Source of the DNA: JALFST01 sp022779285
Lineage (GTDB): Bacteria > Bacillota > Clostridia > Tissierellales > Peptoniphilaceae
DNA: 64,000 nt
Reading direction: 5' to 3' (one strand)
Assembly (NCBI GenBank): GCA_050313895.1
Contig: JBNPMI010000006.1
Below are positions 53,865 through 62,750 of the stretch, piece by piece. A program made the translations under genes and the position numbers. The notes under the pieces were generated by a model. That model was given only the letters and a program-made list of their open reading frames with translations. It ran no database searches and was not told the origin of the DNA. Every line of letters starts with the position of its first letter. Position 1 is the stretch's first letter.

Positions 53865-53890
53865 AAAAAAGCCGCAGGGCATCCTGCGGC
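53865..53890 (-). terminator. Terminator after nfnAB
   Basis: GCCGCAGG/CCTGCGGC stem (53871-53890) followed on the minus strand by TTTTTTC. It starts nine bases beyond the nfnAB stop. Confidence 0.92.
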
Positions 53891-53899
53891 TTGAGTATT

Positions 53900-56200
53900 T
53901 TATTCTCCCCTTGCGGCGCGTTTTTCTTTTAGATAAGCATCGATGCCCTTCGCCGCCTTGCGTCCGGCTCCCATTGCGAGAATTACCGTCGCTGAGCCAG
54001 TCACTGCATCGCCCCCGGCGAATACGCCCTCGATATTTGTTGCTCCGGTTTCTTCATCGACAATAATTCCCTTGCGCTTCGTAAGGGCAAGCCCCTCTAA
54101 GCCTCGAGCGGCACGCGGGTTGGCATTGGTCCCCAAAGCCATGATCACGGTATCGCATGCCAAGGTAAATTCGGATCCCGGCACCGGAACCGGACTGCGG
54201 CGACCGGATTCGTCCGGTTCCCCAAGCTCCATCCGGATGCAGCGGATGGCGGATACCCATCCCTGATCATCACCTAAAATTTCAACAGGATTCTCGAGAA
54301 GATTGAAGATGACGCCCTCTTCCTTTGCGTGCTCCACCTCTTCTTTTCTGGCGGGAAGCTCCTCTTCACTCCTGCGATAGACAATACGGCTCTCCGCACC
54401 GAGCCGAAGCGCTGTACGCGCAGCATCCATCGCCACATTGCCGCCTCCGACGGTAACCACTCGACTCCCCTTTTGAACCTTGGTGTCGAATGCTTCATCA
54501 TAGGCATGCATCAAATTGTTGCGTGTCAGATATTCATTGGCGGACATAACACCGTTGAGGTTTTCTCCGGGGATCCCCATAAAGCGAGGAAGTCCGGCTC
54601 CGCTGGCGATAAATACGGCATCGTATCCCTCCTCCTTCATCAGAGCCTCAATCGTTACGGACTGCCCGACAAAGACATCAGTTTCAATCATAACTCCTAA
54701 TTTTTTTACATTTTCGACCTCATGCGCAACAACCTCATCCTTAGGCAGCCGGAACTCCGGGATGCCGTACTGTAAAACACCCCCTGCCTCGTGCAAGGAC
54801 TCAAAAATGGTAACCTCATAGCCATATTTGGCAAGATCTGTTGCACATGCCAGTCCTGCCGGACCGGATCCGATGATGGCCACCCTTTGTCCGTTTTTCT
54901 CCTCCATGCTTCCCCTTGGTGATACGCCATGCTCCCGTGCCCAATCTGCCGTGAAGCGTTCAAGCTTTCCGATAGCAACCGCATCTCCCTTGATTCCGCG
55001 AACACATACCCCTTCACACTGTTCTTCCTGAGGACAGACACGCCCGCACACCGCAGGAAGGCTTGTTGATTCACTGAGAATATCGTATGCCATCTGAAAA
55101 TTACCGACCTTGATTTCGCGAATAAATCCCGGAATGTCAATGGCAACAGGACAGCCCGCCACACAGCGCGGATTCTTGCAATCCAGACAGCGCGAAGCCT
55201 CTAATTGAGCCTCCTTCGGCGTATAACCTAAAGTGACCTCATTAAAATTGGAAGCTCTTTCCAGAGAGTTCTGCTCCGCAATCGGAACACGCTTTTTAAC
55301 GTCAAATGCGGCAGCCTGATCCGCACATTGTCCATGATGAAGCGCTTCTCCCTCAATCTCACGGAGCTTTTCGCGGCCCTCTTTGGTACGGAACATTTTC
55401 TGTCTCGTCATGGCCTCCGCAAAGTTGATCTTGTGTCCGTCAAACTCGGGGCCGTCCACACATGCAAATTTAACCTTTCCGTCCACGGTCACACGGCAGG
55501 CTCCGCACATGCCGGTTCCGTCCACCATAATCGGATTCATGGAAACGACTGTCGGGATGTTGAGCTTCTCCGGCGCCGTCAGCGCTGCAACAAACTTCAT
55601 CATAATCATCGGTCCGATGACAACACAATGATCATACTTTTTCCCCTCTTTTTTCACGAGATCCTCAAGGCACTTCGTGACCAGGCCGTTTCTGCCATAG
55701 GAGCCGTCATCCGTTGTCACATATAAATTGCCCGCAACGGCACGCATACGGTCTTCCCAAAAAATCAGATTCCCGCTTCTTGCACCCATTATCACATCCA
55801 CGTCAATGCCATGTTCATGGAGCCATTTCACTTGAGGATAAACGGGAGCGGAGCCCAATCCGCCTCCGATGAAAACCATGCTCTTCTTTTTCAGCTCCTC
55901 TAAGGACATTTCACAAAGCTCAGACGGTTGTCCCAATGGACCGACAACATCCATAACCATATCGCCCTCTTCGTATTTCCCCAATTTTGCTGTGGAAGCA
56001 CCGACAGTCTGCACCGCTACCGTGACGGTTTTACGGTCTCTGTCATAATCAGCGATTGTCAATGGAATGCGCTCCCCGACGCGATCCGTTTTTACAATGA
56101 GAAACTGCCCCGGCAAACAGGTTTGTGCTACACGTGGAGCCTCAAATTCCATGCTGAAGATATTTTCAGCCAGCTGTTCCTTTTTTATGATTTTAAACAT
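53900..56200 (-). CDS. Fused NfnA-NfnB ferredoxin:NADP oxidoreductase
   Basis: 766 residues. The N-terminal part (about 1-280) is a ferredoxin-NADP reductase-like FAD/NAD domain with a 2Fe-2S site (CGACRVTVDGKVKFAC). The C-terminal part (about 300-766) is a GltD-type subunit with 4Fe-4S cysteines (CLDCKNPRCVAGCPV, CGRVCPQEEQCEGVC) and two dinucleotide folds (IIGSGPAGLACA, VTVGGGNVAMDAA). In NfnAB these bifurcate electrons: NADH plus reduced ferredoxin reduce 2 NADP+. Annotators also call such fusions dihydroorotate dehydrogenase B/glutamate synthase. The adjacent genes do not suggest glutamate synthesis. Monocistronic. Confidence 0.88.
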   Translation of the reverse strand: MFKIIKKEQLAENIFSMEFEAPRVAQTCLPGQFLIVKTDRVGERIPLTIADYDRDRKTVTVAVQTVGASTAKLGKYEEGDMVMDVVGPLGQPSELCEMSLEELKKKSMVFIGGGLGSAPVYPQVKWLHEHGIDVDVIMGARSGNLIFWEDRMRAVAGNLYVTTDDGSYGRNGLVTKCLEDLVKKEGKKYDHCVVIGPMIMMKFVAALTAPEKLNIPTVVSMNPIMVDGTGMCGACRVTVDGKVKFACVDGPEFDGHKINFAEAMTRQKMFRTKEGREKLREIEGEALHHGQCADQAAAFDVKKRVPIAEQNSLERASNFNEVTLGYTPKEAQLEASRCLDCKNPRCVAGCPVAIDIPGFIREIKVGNFQMAYDILSESTSLPAVCGRVCPQEEQCEGVCVRGIKGDAVAIGKLERFTADWAREHGVSPRGSMEEKNGQRVAIIGSGPAGLACATDLAKYGYEVTIFESLHEAGGVLQYGIPEFRLPKDEVVAHEVENVKKLGVMIETDVFVGQSVTIEALMKEEGYDAVFIASGAGLPRFMGIPGENLNGVMSANEYLTRNNLMHAYDEAFDTKVQKGSRVVTVGGGNVAMDAARTALRLGAESRIVYRRSEEELPARKEEVEHAKEEGVIFNLLENPVEILGDDQGWVSAIRCIRMELGEPDESGRRSPVPVPGSEFTLACDTVIMALGTNANPRAARGLEGLALTKRKGIIVDEETGATNIEGVFAGGDAVTGSATVILAMGAGRKAAKGIDAYLKEKRAARGE

Positions 56201-56398
56201 ATTTTCTCCTTGCCATTCTTGATTCCATAAGCCGCTCTTTACACCATTTCTATGTATTATTTAATTATAATACAAAAGTCACTGAGAGATATACTCATTG
56301 CACTTTATCCGGCATCTGCTGCTATTTTCATCTTTGATTTGTTGTAAAATAATACGCAGTGACTATTTTTGGCGAATGCCTTGACATAGGAGGAAAGC
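56201..56398. promoter_or_regulatory. Divergent region nfnAB/msrAB
   Basis: About 200 AT-rich bases between divergent genes. The minus strand has TATTATAATTA near 56270, a probable -10 for nfnAB without a clear -35. The plus strand has TAAAAT (about 56345), a weak -10 candidate for msrAB. No palindromic operator stands out. Confidence 0.4.
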
Positions 56399-57361
56399 AT
56401 GCAACAAAAAAATATTACGCTATATCTTGCAGGCGGTTGTTTCTGGGGAATACAGGAATATTTCAATCGCATCCCCGGAGTAACCTCCACGACAGTGGGA
56501 TATGCCAACGGGAAAAGTCAAGATACGACCTATCAGCAGTTAGCTGTCACCGGTCATGCGGAAACATTGAAAATACAATTTGACGGCAATCAGCTGTCAC
56601 CGGAGGAGCTTTTGGATCATTTTTATCGAATCATCGATCCGACAGCGATCAATCATCAGGGCAACGATTACGGGACACAATATCGTACAGGTATCTTTTA
56701 TCCCGAAGACGCGGAACAGGAGCTTGTCTTACGCATACAAAAAAGTCTTGAAAATCTGCAGCATCGGTATAGCGCTCCCATCGCCATTGAATTGGGTGTG
56801 CTGAAAAACTGGAAGGATGCGGAACGGTATCATCAGGATTATTTGAAAAAAAATCCCGGCGGATACTGTCATGTAGACCTATCCCTGGCCGATCAGCCGC
56901 TGGATTCTCATTATGAAAATTATGTAAAGCCCGATGATTCTTACCTGCGTCAAACCCTGACGGCTGAGCAATACGATGTGACACAAAATGAAGGCACGGA
57001 TGCCCCTCATATGCACCCGTATGATCAGCAATTTGAACCGGGTATCTATGTGGATATCGTCTCCGGTGAGCCTCTGTTCAGCTCTCGTGACAAATATGAC
57101 GCCGGATGCGGGTGGCCTTCCTTCAGTAAAACAATTCAGCAGCGTGCTGTCGAATACCGAGAGGATCGCCGGATTCCGTTTCGCACACGTACCGAGGTGC
57201 GCAGCCGGCATGCCGGCTCTCATTTAGGTCATGTATTTCAGGACGGTCCGGAGGATAAAGGCGGATTGCGCTTTTGTATCGACGGTTCCGCTCTCCGCTT
57301 CATTCCGCTTGCGGAAATGGAAAAGGAAGGATATGGAAGCTGGATCCCCTATGTGAAATAA
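56399..57361 (+). CDS. msrAB: Fused peptide methionine sulfoxide reductase MsrA-MsrB
   Basis: 320-residue fusion repairing oxidised methionine. MsrA part (about 1-165) with active site GCFWG (C14) and YHQDYL near its end; MsrB part (about 180-320) with GCGWPSF, RSRHAGSHLGHVF and active-site RFCIDGSALRF (the catalytic cysteine). The zinc-binding CxxC pairs of MsrB are absent. AGGAGG lies five bases before the ATG. Divergent from nfnAB and convergent with smpB. Confidence 0.95.
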   Translation: MQQKNITLYLAGGCFWGIQEYFNRIPGVTSTTVGYANGKSQDTTYQQLAVTGHAETLKIQFDGNQLSPEELLDHFYRIIDPTAINHQGNDYGTQYRTGIFYPEDAEQELVLRIQKSLENLQHRYSAPIAIELGVLKNWKDAERYHQDYLKKNPGGYCHVDLSLADQPLDSHYENYVKPDDSYLRQTLTAEQYDVTQNEGTDAPHMHPYDQQFEPGIYVDIVSGEPLFSSRDKYDAGCGWPSFSKTIQQRAVEYREDRRIPFRTRTEVRSRHAGSHLGHVFQDGPEDKGGLRFCIDGSALRFIPLAEMEKEGYGSWIPYVK

Positions 57362-57384
57362 TCCCTCTGCAAAGAAAATAAAAA

Positions 57385-57457
57385 TCCCCCTGAAAATGCT
57401 TCCGCTCTCCAAGGACGATGTGGTGCAGATTCCAAAAGATCCGAAGCTTCAGGGGGA
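57385..57457. terminator. Long-loop terminator between msrAB and smpB
   Basis: TCCCCCTGA...GCTTC pairs with GAAGC...TTCAGGGGGA, giving a 14-15 bp stem with one bulge around a loop of about 40 bases. AAAAA before and TGTTATTT after make it bidirectional. The long loop is odd; a short stem GGATC...GAATC could form inside it. Confidence 0.7.
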
Positions 57458-57460
57458 ATG

Positions 57461-57922
57461 TTATTTCAAAGCATTTCGAACAGCCCGGTCGATGTCTCTT
57501 TTTGCTTCCTTCTCCTTTAATGTCTGTCTCTTGTCGTACAATTTCTTTCCCTTGGCAAGCGCAATATCAATTTTGACAAGTCCGTTGCGAATATTCACGG
57601 AGAGAGGAATCACCGTATAGCCGTCACGCTGCACACCTTGATCCAGCTCACGAATCTCTTTTTTGTGCAGCAGCAGTCTGCGATCCCGAATCGGATCCAC
57701 ATTATAACGATTGCCCTGCTCATACGGGCTGATATGCAGCCCTTTAAGCCATGCTTCTCCGTTTCTCACCTCAATATACGATTCTCGAATCGATACCTTG
57801 CCCTGACGAATGCTCTTGACCTCCGTGCCGCGCAGCTCAACGCCGGCCTCTATAATTTTTTCCAGGAAGTATTCGTGTTTGGCCTTTTTATTATTTGCGA
57901 CTAATCGACTCTCCTGCTTCAT
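57461..57922 (-). CDS. smpB: SmpB, tmRNA-binding protein
   Basis: 153-residue trans-translation factor that delivers tmRNA to stalled ribosomes. The family pattern is complete: NKKAKHEYFLEKIIEAGVELRGTEVKS at the N-terminus, HISPYEQGNRYNVDP and the basic C-terminal tail KEKEAKRDIDRA. It overlaps the rnr end by 32 bases, and RNase R also takes part in trans-translation. The tmRNA gene is not adjacent. Confidence 0.97.
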   Translation of the reverse strand: MKQESRLVANNKKAKHEYFLEKIIEAGVELRGTEVKSIRQGKVSIRESYIEVRNGEAWLKGLHISPYEQGNRYNVDPIRDRRLLLHKKEIRELDQGVQRDGYTVIPLSVNIRNGLVKIDIALAKGKKLYDKRQTLKEKEAKRDIDRAVRNALK

Positions 57923-59897
57923 ATTTTACTCCATTCACCTCTAATAGTCGGAAATCAATTTGGCGTAGGATCGGATTGGATGCCGCCACTTGAATTTTTA
58001 CGCGATCACCATATCGGATTTCCCGATGATAGCGCTCTCCGATCACTCGAAATCTGTCCTCTTCATAGGAATAATAATCATCGGTCATTTCTCGAAAAGG
58101 AATCAGACCCTCCACCGTATTTTCCAACATAACAAATATGCCGAAATGCGTCAATGAGCTCACAATTCCGTCTTGAACTTCGCCTATATATTTTCGCATA
58201 TACTCCGCGCATTTCAAATCCTCAACATCTCTTTCGGCCTCCTCCGCCTGCTCCTCCGTATCGGAAATATGCCGACAATGTTCATTCAGCTCGGAAAGCC
58301 ACCTCTCGTCCTCACGCTTTTTTCCCTGCAGCGCATTTTTCACGAGTCGATGTGCAATGAGATCCGAGTAGCGCCGAATGGGAGAGGTAAAATGCGTGTA
58401 ATGTTCGGCGGCAATTCCAAAGTGTTCTTCCGGATGTGAGCTGTACACAGCTTTTTGAAGGCTTCTCAAAACGAGACTGTTGAGAATCCCCTCCTGCGGA
58501 GTTCCCTCCGCCCTTTCCAGAATGTCGCGAAACACCTTGGAATCCGCTTCCTCCGAAACCGGATCATATCCGAAGGCGGATAATGCATGATTCAATCGAT
58601 CCACTGCCTCTTTTTCCGGAGCTTCATGAATTCGATAGATAAACGGAATGCCCAACTCATGAAAATGGGTGCCCACTATGCGATTTGTCAGGATCATAAG
58701 CTCCTCGATGACTCGATTGGCGGTTCTTCGTTCTGCCCTGCCGACAGAAAGAACATTGCCGTCAGCGTCCAAGGAGATCTTTCTCTCAGGAAAGTCAAAA
58801 TCCAATGCGCCACGCTTTTCGCTCAAAATCCGTAATTTATCATAAACCTCCTGGAATAAATCCAAATGCAAATAAAGCTCCGCATCCCGGGAGAACTCCT
58901 GACCTTTTTCCATGTAATCCGATACATCGTCATAGATCAAGCGGTAATTTGAATGAATTACCGACGAATAAAAGGAATAGGAGATCACCTCCGCTCTTTC
59001 ATCCAATAGCATCTCCGTCGTCATCGCCAGACGATCGGCATTCGGATTTAACGAGCATAAATCGTTGGATAGTTTTTCCGGCAGCATCGGAATGACGCGG
59101 TCCAACAGATAAACGGAATTTCCGCGGCTCAGCGCCTCCTGATCCATTGCGCTTCCTTCTTTTACATAATGGGAAACATCCGCGATATGAACATAAATGC
59201 GATATTGATTTCCTTCTTTTTCAATGGAAATGGCATCATCAAAATCCTTGGAATCCGCTCCGTCGATGGTAACGGTAAAAAGATCTCGAAGGTCCCTTCT
59301 TGCTTCCAATTCATTCTCTGTAATACGATTCGGCAATTTATCTGCTTCTTGAATGACAGGCTCCGGAAATGTAGGCTGAAAATCATATGCACAAGCAATC
59401 GAGGTCACCGCAACGCCCGGCGCTTCCGCATTTCCCAGCACCTGAATCACCCGGCCCCTCGGCCCCCGATGGGGCTTATGGGGAAGCCTTTCCATGATCA
59501 CCTTATCACCGTCCTTAGCGCTTAATGCACATGAGCGGGCAATGTAAAAATCCTCTCCATAATTTTTGGAATCCGGATGTACGTAGCCTCCCGCTCCGTC
59601 TTCCAAATACAGTCCGATGATCGTATCCTTGCTTTGCTTGAGAATGCGGAGCACTTCTCCTTCCGCTTTCTTCCTTTGAGCGGGATCGGCTTTCTTTAAG
59701 ATGCGAATCCTCACAAGATCGCCATGCAATGCGCCATGAACGTCCTCTCTTGGAATAAAGATTTCATCCGCCTCTTCCATGCTCGGCTGAACAAAAGCGA
59801 ATCCCCTGCCGGATCCCCGAACAACCCCGGTGAGTTCATAAAATCTTCTTTTTCTCGCTTTTTGCTGACGTTTTTTTATTTTCTTTGTATTTTTCAA
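57891..59897 (-). CDS. rnr: Ribonuclease R
   Basis: 668-residue 3'-5' exoribonuclease. A basic N-terminus is followed by cold-shock domains, the RNB catalytic domain (TIDGADSKDFDDAIS, with the metal-binding aspartates, near 215-230) and a C-terminal S1 domain (EVQDGIVSSLTHFGIFVML). The start is taken as TTG at 59897 because GGGAGG lies five bases before it; an upstream TTG at 59915 has no site. Between secG and smpB, the common Firmicutes order. Confidence 0.95.
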   Translation of the reverse strand: MKNTKKIKKRQQKARKRRFYELTGVVRGSGRGFAFVQPSMEEADEIFIPREDVHGALHGDLVRIRILKKADPAQRKKAEGEVLRILKQSKDTIIGLYLEDGAGGYVHPDSKNYGEDFYIARSCALSAKDGDKVIMERLPHKPHRGPRGRVIQVLGNAEAPGVAVTSIACAYDFQPTFPEPVIQEADKLPNRITENELEARRDLRDLFTVTIDGADSKDFDDAISIEKEGNQYRIYVHIADVSHYVKEGSAMDQEALSRGNSVYLLDRVIPMLPEKLSNDLCSLNPNADRLAMTTEMLLDERAEVISYSFYSSVIHSNYRLIYDDVSDYMEKGQEFSRDAELYLHLDLFQEVYDKLRILSEKRGALDFDFPERKISLDADGNVLSVGRAERRTANRVIEELMILTNRIVGTHFHELGIPFIYRIHEAPEKEAVDRLNHALSAFGYDPVSEEADSKVFRDILERAEGTPQEGILNSLVLRSLQKAVYSSHPEEHFGIAAEHYTHFTSPIRRYSDLIAHRLVKNALQGKKREDERWLSELNEHCRHISDTEEQAEEAERDVEDLKCAEYMRKYIGEVQDGIVSSLTHFGIFVMLENTVEGLIPFREMTDDYYSYEEDRFRVIGERYHREIRYGDRVKIQVAASNPILRQIDFRLLEVNGVKYEAGESISRK

Positions 59898-59972
59898 ATT
59901 CTTCCTCCCGGGCAAATCGCTAATGAGATCTCTGTTTCAGCTCTCCCAAAAGAAAATCACCATTCACACCAC

Positions 59973-60007
59973 AAAAAAAGGATGCCTCGTTTTCTTCGAG
60001 TCATCCT
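59973..60007 (-). terminator. Terminator after secG
   Basis: AGGATGACTCG and CGAGGCATCCT stem (one mismatch) with a short loop, followed by seven T on the minus strand. It lies between secG and rnr, so rnr-smpB depends on readthrough or its own promoter. Confidence 0.85.
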
Positions 60008-60031
60008 TCATTTCCATGCATCTCCTCTTCA

Positions 60032-60253
60032 TTATAGCGCGAGCAGCGCAATGAGACTTACGAGAAAAATCACTGCAAAAATCACAGTAACCTTCTGTAA
60101 AAATTTGTCGCGAGACTGATGTACCGATTTGCCGAATGCATTGGACTCCTGTCCAAATGAAGCACCCGCTCTTGTTTTCGGCTCCATCATAAGAGTCGTC
60201 GCGATGATGATAATACTGGATATTACCAGAATGACGATAAATAACGTGTCCAA
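60032..60253 (-). CDS. secG: SecG preprotein translocase subunit
   Basis: 73-residue two-helix membrane protein of the SecYEG channel, with the intervening loop MMEPKTRAGASFG...FGKS typical of SecG. The start is the TTG at 60253 (protein starts LDTLFIV, read as Met), nine bases after AAGGAG; the upstream ATG-equivalent at 60325 would add a non-conserved 24-residue extension. Followed by a terminator. Confidence 0.93.
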   Translation of the reverse strand: MDTLFIVILVISSIIIIATTLMMEPKTRAGASFGQESNAFGKSVHQSRDKFLQKVTVIFAVIFLVSLIALLAL

Positions 60254-60317
60254 ATTCTCACACTCCTTATGCTTGTAATCAATAATATGGAAATTATAAC
60301 AAACTGTGACCGAAGAA

Positions 60318-60989
60318 TCAATCAACGGTCACAAGATCTCGGATTCTTTCAAGCATTTTTTCGCCAATTCCCTTTACATTTTTCAGTTCATCCACCGATT
60401 GGAAGGCATGCTCGTTTCGATACCGAATGATTGCCTGCGCTTTCTGAGCGCCTATATACGGCAAAGCTTCCAGTTCTTTTGCATTCGCCTTATTCAAATT
60501 GATTTTCCCTGTAGAAGGTGCGCTGCCGTCTCCCGAATGGGAGGCGGGCGGCGCACCGGGAACAGTAACAGCATCCTGTGATATGGCCGTATGGTCATTC
60601 TCCCGAGAACGAGGGATCACGATTTTCATTTCATCCTGAAGATACATCGCGAGATTGACCGCCGTAACGTCGGCATCATCCGTAAAACCGCCTGCGGCCT
60701 CTACGGCATCTCCGATCCGCTGACTTGGAAGCAGCGTGTACAATCCCGGATGGATAACCTCACCGGTAATATAGATCACAGCCCGGCTCGGTTCGGATTC
60801 CGGTCTCGTATCGTTGTCCGGCAGCGATGCCCGGGCGGAGCCTTTCGCTCTCGAGGTTGTTTCCTCACGGCTTTCTATAAGAAGCTCCCGATCACTCTCT
60901 TCCCGGCTGTGGAACCATCTTGCAATGCCCACCGCAAGAAAGAGAATCATGACCAGGAATAAAAGAGTTTTTTCCCAACGCGGATTCAT
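60318..60989 (-). CDS. ComEA-like competence DNA-binding protein
   Basis: 223-residue membrane-anchored protein. One helix (about 8-26), a linker with acidic and arginine-rich runs, an SLBB domain (about 65-130, YITGEVIHPGLYTL) and a C-terminal helix-hairpin-helix domain (about 160-223, INLNKANAKELEALPYIG). ComEA binds incoming double-stranded DNA outside the cell during transformation. comEC and comEB are not in the window. The ATG at 60989 follows GAGGAGG; ten bases after rsfS. Confidence 0.93.
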   Translation of the reverse strand: MNPRWEKTLLFLVMILFLAVGIARWFHSREESDRELLIESREETTSRAKGSARASLPDNDTRPESEPSRAVIYITGEVIHPGLYTLLPSQRIGDAVEAAGGFTDDADVTAVNLAMYLQDEMKIVIPRSRENDHTAISQDAVTVPGAPPASHSGDGSAPSTGKINLNKANAKELEALPYIGAQKAQAIIRYRNEHAFQSVDELKNVKGIGEKMLERIRDLVTVD

Positions 60990-60999
60990 GGTCCTCCTC

Positions 61000-61332
61000 T
61001 CAGGACCAGAGCCCCTCCAGATCGTAGAATTTGCGCTCAGCTCCCGTAAAGATATGGACAATGGTTTCCTCGCAATCCATCAGAATCCATGTTCCTTCAC
61101 GAAATCCTTCCACGCTTCGCGGCGGCATCTCGTTCTTGTATAATGCATCCTCGATGGCATCCGCGATCGCCTGAGTATGGATTTTGTTGCGGCCCGTCAT
61201 GACCAGAAAATAATCGCTGATTCCCGCATTTTCTTCAATGGGAATCAAGCGTATATCTTGAGCAAGCTTGTTCTCCGCTGTCTTGATAATGAGTTCATTT
61301 TTTGTCATTTTCTGTTGAAGCTGATTTTCCAA
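61000..61332 (-). CDS. rsfS: Ribosome silencing factor RsfS
   Basis: 110-residue factor that binds bL14 and blocks subunit joining in starvation. Family pattern present: KAQDIRL-like start, GISDYFLVMTGRNKIHTQAIADAIED, and DCEETIVHIF near the end. The TTG at 61332 has AAGGA seven bases before it, whereas the first ATG (61308) has no site; the TTG start overlaps nadD-yqeK by 38 bases. Confidence 0.93.
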   Translation of the reverse strand: MENQLQQKMTKNELIIKTAENKLAQDIRLIPIEENAGISDYFLVMTGRNKIHTQAIADAIEDALYKNEMPPRSVEGFREGTWILMDCEETIVHIFTGAERKFYDLEGLWS

Positions 61333-62623
61333 AATATTTCCTTTCCAGTGAATTAATTGAAGGGATAGGCTCCAGCCCTTTATACTCTATCAGCAATTGA
61401 TTTCTTGTCTGTATACTTTCTTCATCAATCTCTGTTTCTTTTTGAATCAAAAATTCCAGGGTTTGATCCATAAGCATGACTACTGCCTGATTCAGATCCT
61501 TAAGCGCCACCGCGCGAATTTCATTCACCCCCTTGAAGCTTCGTGCAGGCTCAATTTCATCGGCAAGCATCACCACCTTCTCCAGCAGACTCATTTCGGG
61601 ACAGCCGGTCGTATGATGCGCGATAGCGCGCAAAATCTCCGGATCCTCGACTCCATAATACTCCTCGGCAACTATACCGCCAAGAAACGCATGGTATACG
61701 GGACTTGGAATCCAATCCTCCGGCTGTAAAATCCCCTTTAAGAGAAGCTCGTGAAAAAATCGTTTTTCATTTTTCTTCGCACAATCATGTAATAGCGCCG
61801 CATCGCGAGCTTTTTTTACCGATGCTCCATATCTTCTTGCCAACATCTGTGCGGTTTTTGCGACTCCGAGTACATGGCGACAACGCTTCTCCCCTAAATC
61901 CTCCTGCAGACGGGGAATCCACTCTAAGTACGGTTCTTCGTCATAAGGCAGCCGTTCCTCTTCCAGCCTGCGGTAAAAATCCTGTAATGCATACTCATAG
62001 CTTTCCTCCCGCTTTGCATGATAGCCATAAAGATGTTTCTCTATGATATAGTCCATGACATCCGGGGGAAAGATATACCGTGGCATATGTCCCTTTGCCA
62101 GCTGAGCCCTAATTTCTGAAGAAGAGCACTTTACAGAAAATTGATCAATCACTTGAATACGTGCACCGTATTGCCTGAATTCCTCAAGGATCGCTTCTCG
62201 GTCTTCTTTTGTGCTCACCTGCGTATTCGGTCGTAAAACTACAAGAAGAGGAATTTCCTTGATCAAGTTCTGCCATTGATACCACGTTTTTAGACTGAGC
62301 AGGCTATCCTCCCCCATGATAAAATAATATTCATTTTCCGGATGTTGTGACTGAATTTCTCTGACGGTATCAATAGAATATTGCACCTGCTTCGATTCAA
62401 TTTCCCGCATATCAATTTGGAATTGCGGCCGGTCTTGAATCGCTAATCGCAGCATGGAAACACGATCTTCGACATTTCCGGCTTTGCTGTCCTTATGCGG
62501 CGGAGAAAATGCCGGAATAAAAGATACCTCTTGTAAATTGGCTTCGATCAGAGCACTCTCTGCCATAAGAAGGTGGCCTACATGAATCGGATCAAATGTT
62601 CCTCCATAAAGACCGATTTTCAT
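61295..62623 (-). CDS. nadD: Fused NadD nucleotidyltransferase-YqeK HD hydrolase
   Basis: 442 residues. NadD part (about 1-200): YGGTFDPIHVGHL at the start, SSSEIRAQL near 170 and a terminal helix DVMDYIIEKHLY. It makes deamido-NAD from nicotinate mononucleotide. YqeK part (about 245-430): HD motif with H...LLHDCAKK and later ADEIEPARS; YqeK is a diadenosine tetraphosphatase. The two are separate but adjacent genes in many Firmicutes and fused here. The ATG at 62623 (MKIGLYG) is preferred over the ATG at 62638. Confidence 0.94.
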   Translation of the reverse strand: MKIGLYGGTFDPIHVGHLLMAESALIEANLQEVSFIPAFSPPHKDSKAGNVEDRVSMLRLAIQDRPQFQIDMREIESKQVQYSIDTVREIQSQHPENEYYFIMGEDSLLSLKTWYQWQNLIKEIPLLVVLRPNTQVSTKEDREAILEEFRQYGARIQVIDQFSVKCSSSEIRAQLAKGHMPRYIFPPDVMDYIIEKHLYGYHAKREESYEYALQDFYRRLEEERLPYDEEPYLEWIPRLQEDLGEKRCRHVLGVAKTAQMLARRYGASVKKARDAALLHDCAKKNEKRFFHELLLKGILQPEDWIPSPVYHAFLGGIVAEEYYGVEDPEILRAIAHHTTGCPEMSLLEKVVMLADEIEPARSFKGVNEIRAVALKDLNQAVVMLMDQTLEFLIQKETEIDEESIQTRNQLLIEYKGLEPIPSINSLERKYFGKSASTENDKK

Positions 62624-62681
62624 TACATGACTCTCCATTCAAAAATTGCTATTTGCCTTGATTCATTGAGCTTCGGTTTTT

Positions 62682-62709
62682 ATTATAACAAATCTGAAAA
62701 TCATAACAA
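62682..62709 (-). promoter_or_regulatory. nadD-yqeK promoter
   Basis: TTGTTA (62709-62704) and TATAAT (62687-62682) with a 16-base spacer. Both elements lie within the tandem repeat at 62685-62720. Confidence 0.6.
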
Positions 62710-62720
62710 ATCTCAAAATC
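62685..62720. repeat. 18-bp tandem duplication in the nadD promoter
   Basis: ATAACAAATCTGAAAATC is followed at once by ATAACAAATCTCAAAATC, identical in 17 of 18 bases. One copy supplies the -35 and the other part of the -10. Confidence 0.85.
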
Positions 62721-62750
62721 CGAGTCATCGCTTCCCTCACATGCCGGTAA

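Noticed and set aside
53900..56200. Pyrimidine or glutamate biosynthesis enzyme
   Set aside because: No pyrD, gltB or other pathway gene is adjacent, and the two-part architecture fits NfnAB; kept only as an alternative name.
57362..57460. tmRNA gene next to smpB
   Set aside because: Only about 100 bases separate smpB from msrAB, far too few for tmRNA, and no tag-peptide frame or tRNA-like ends are present.
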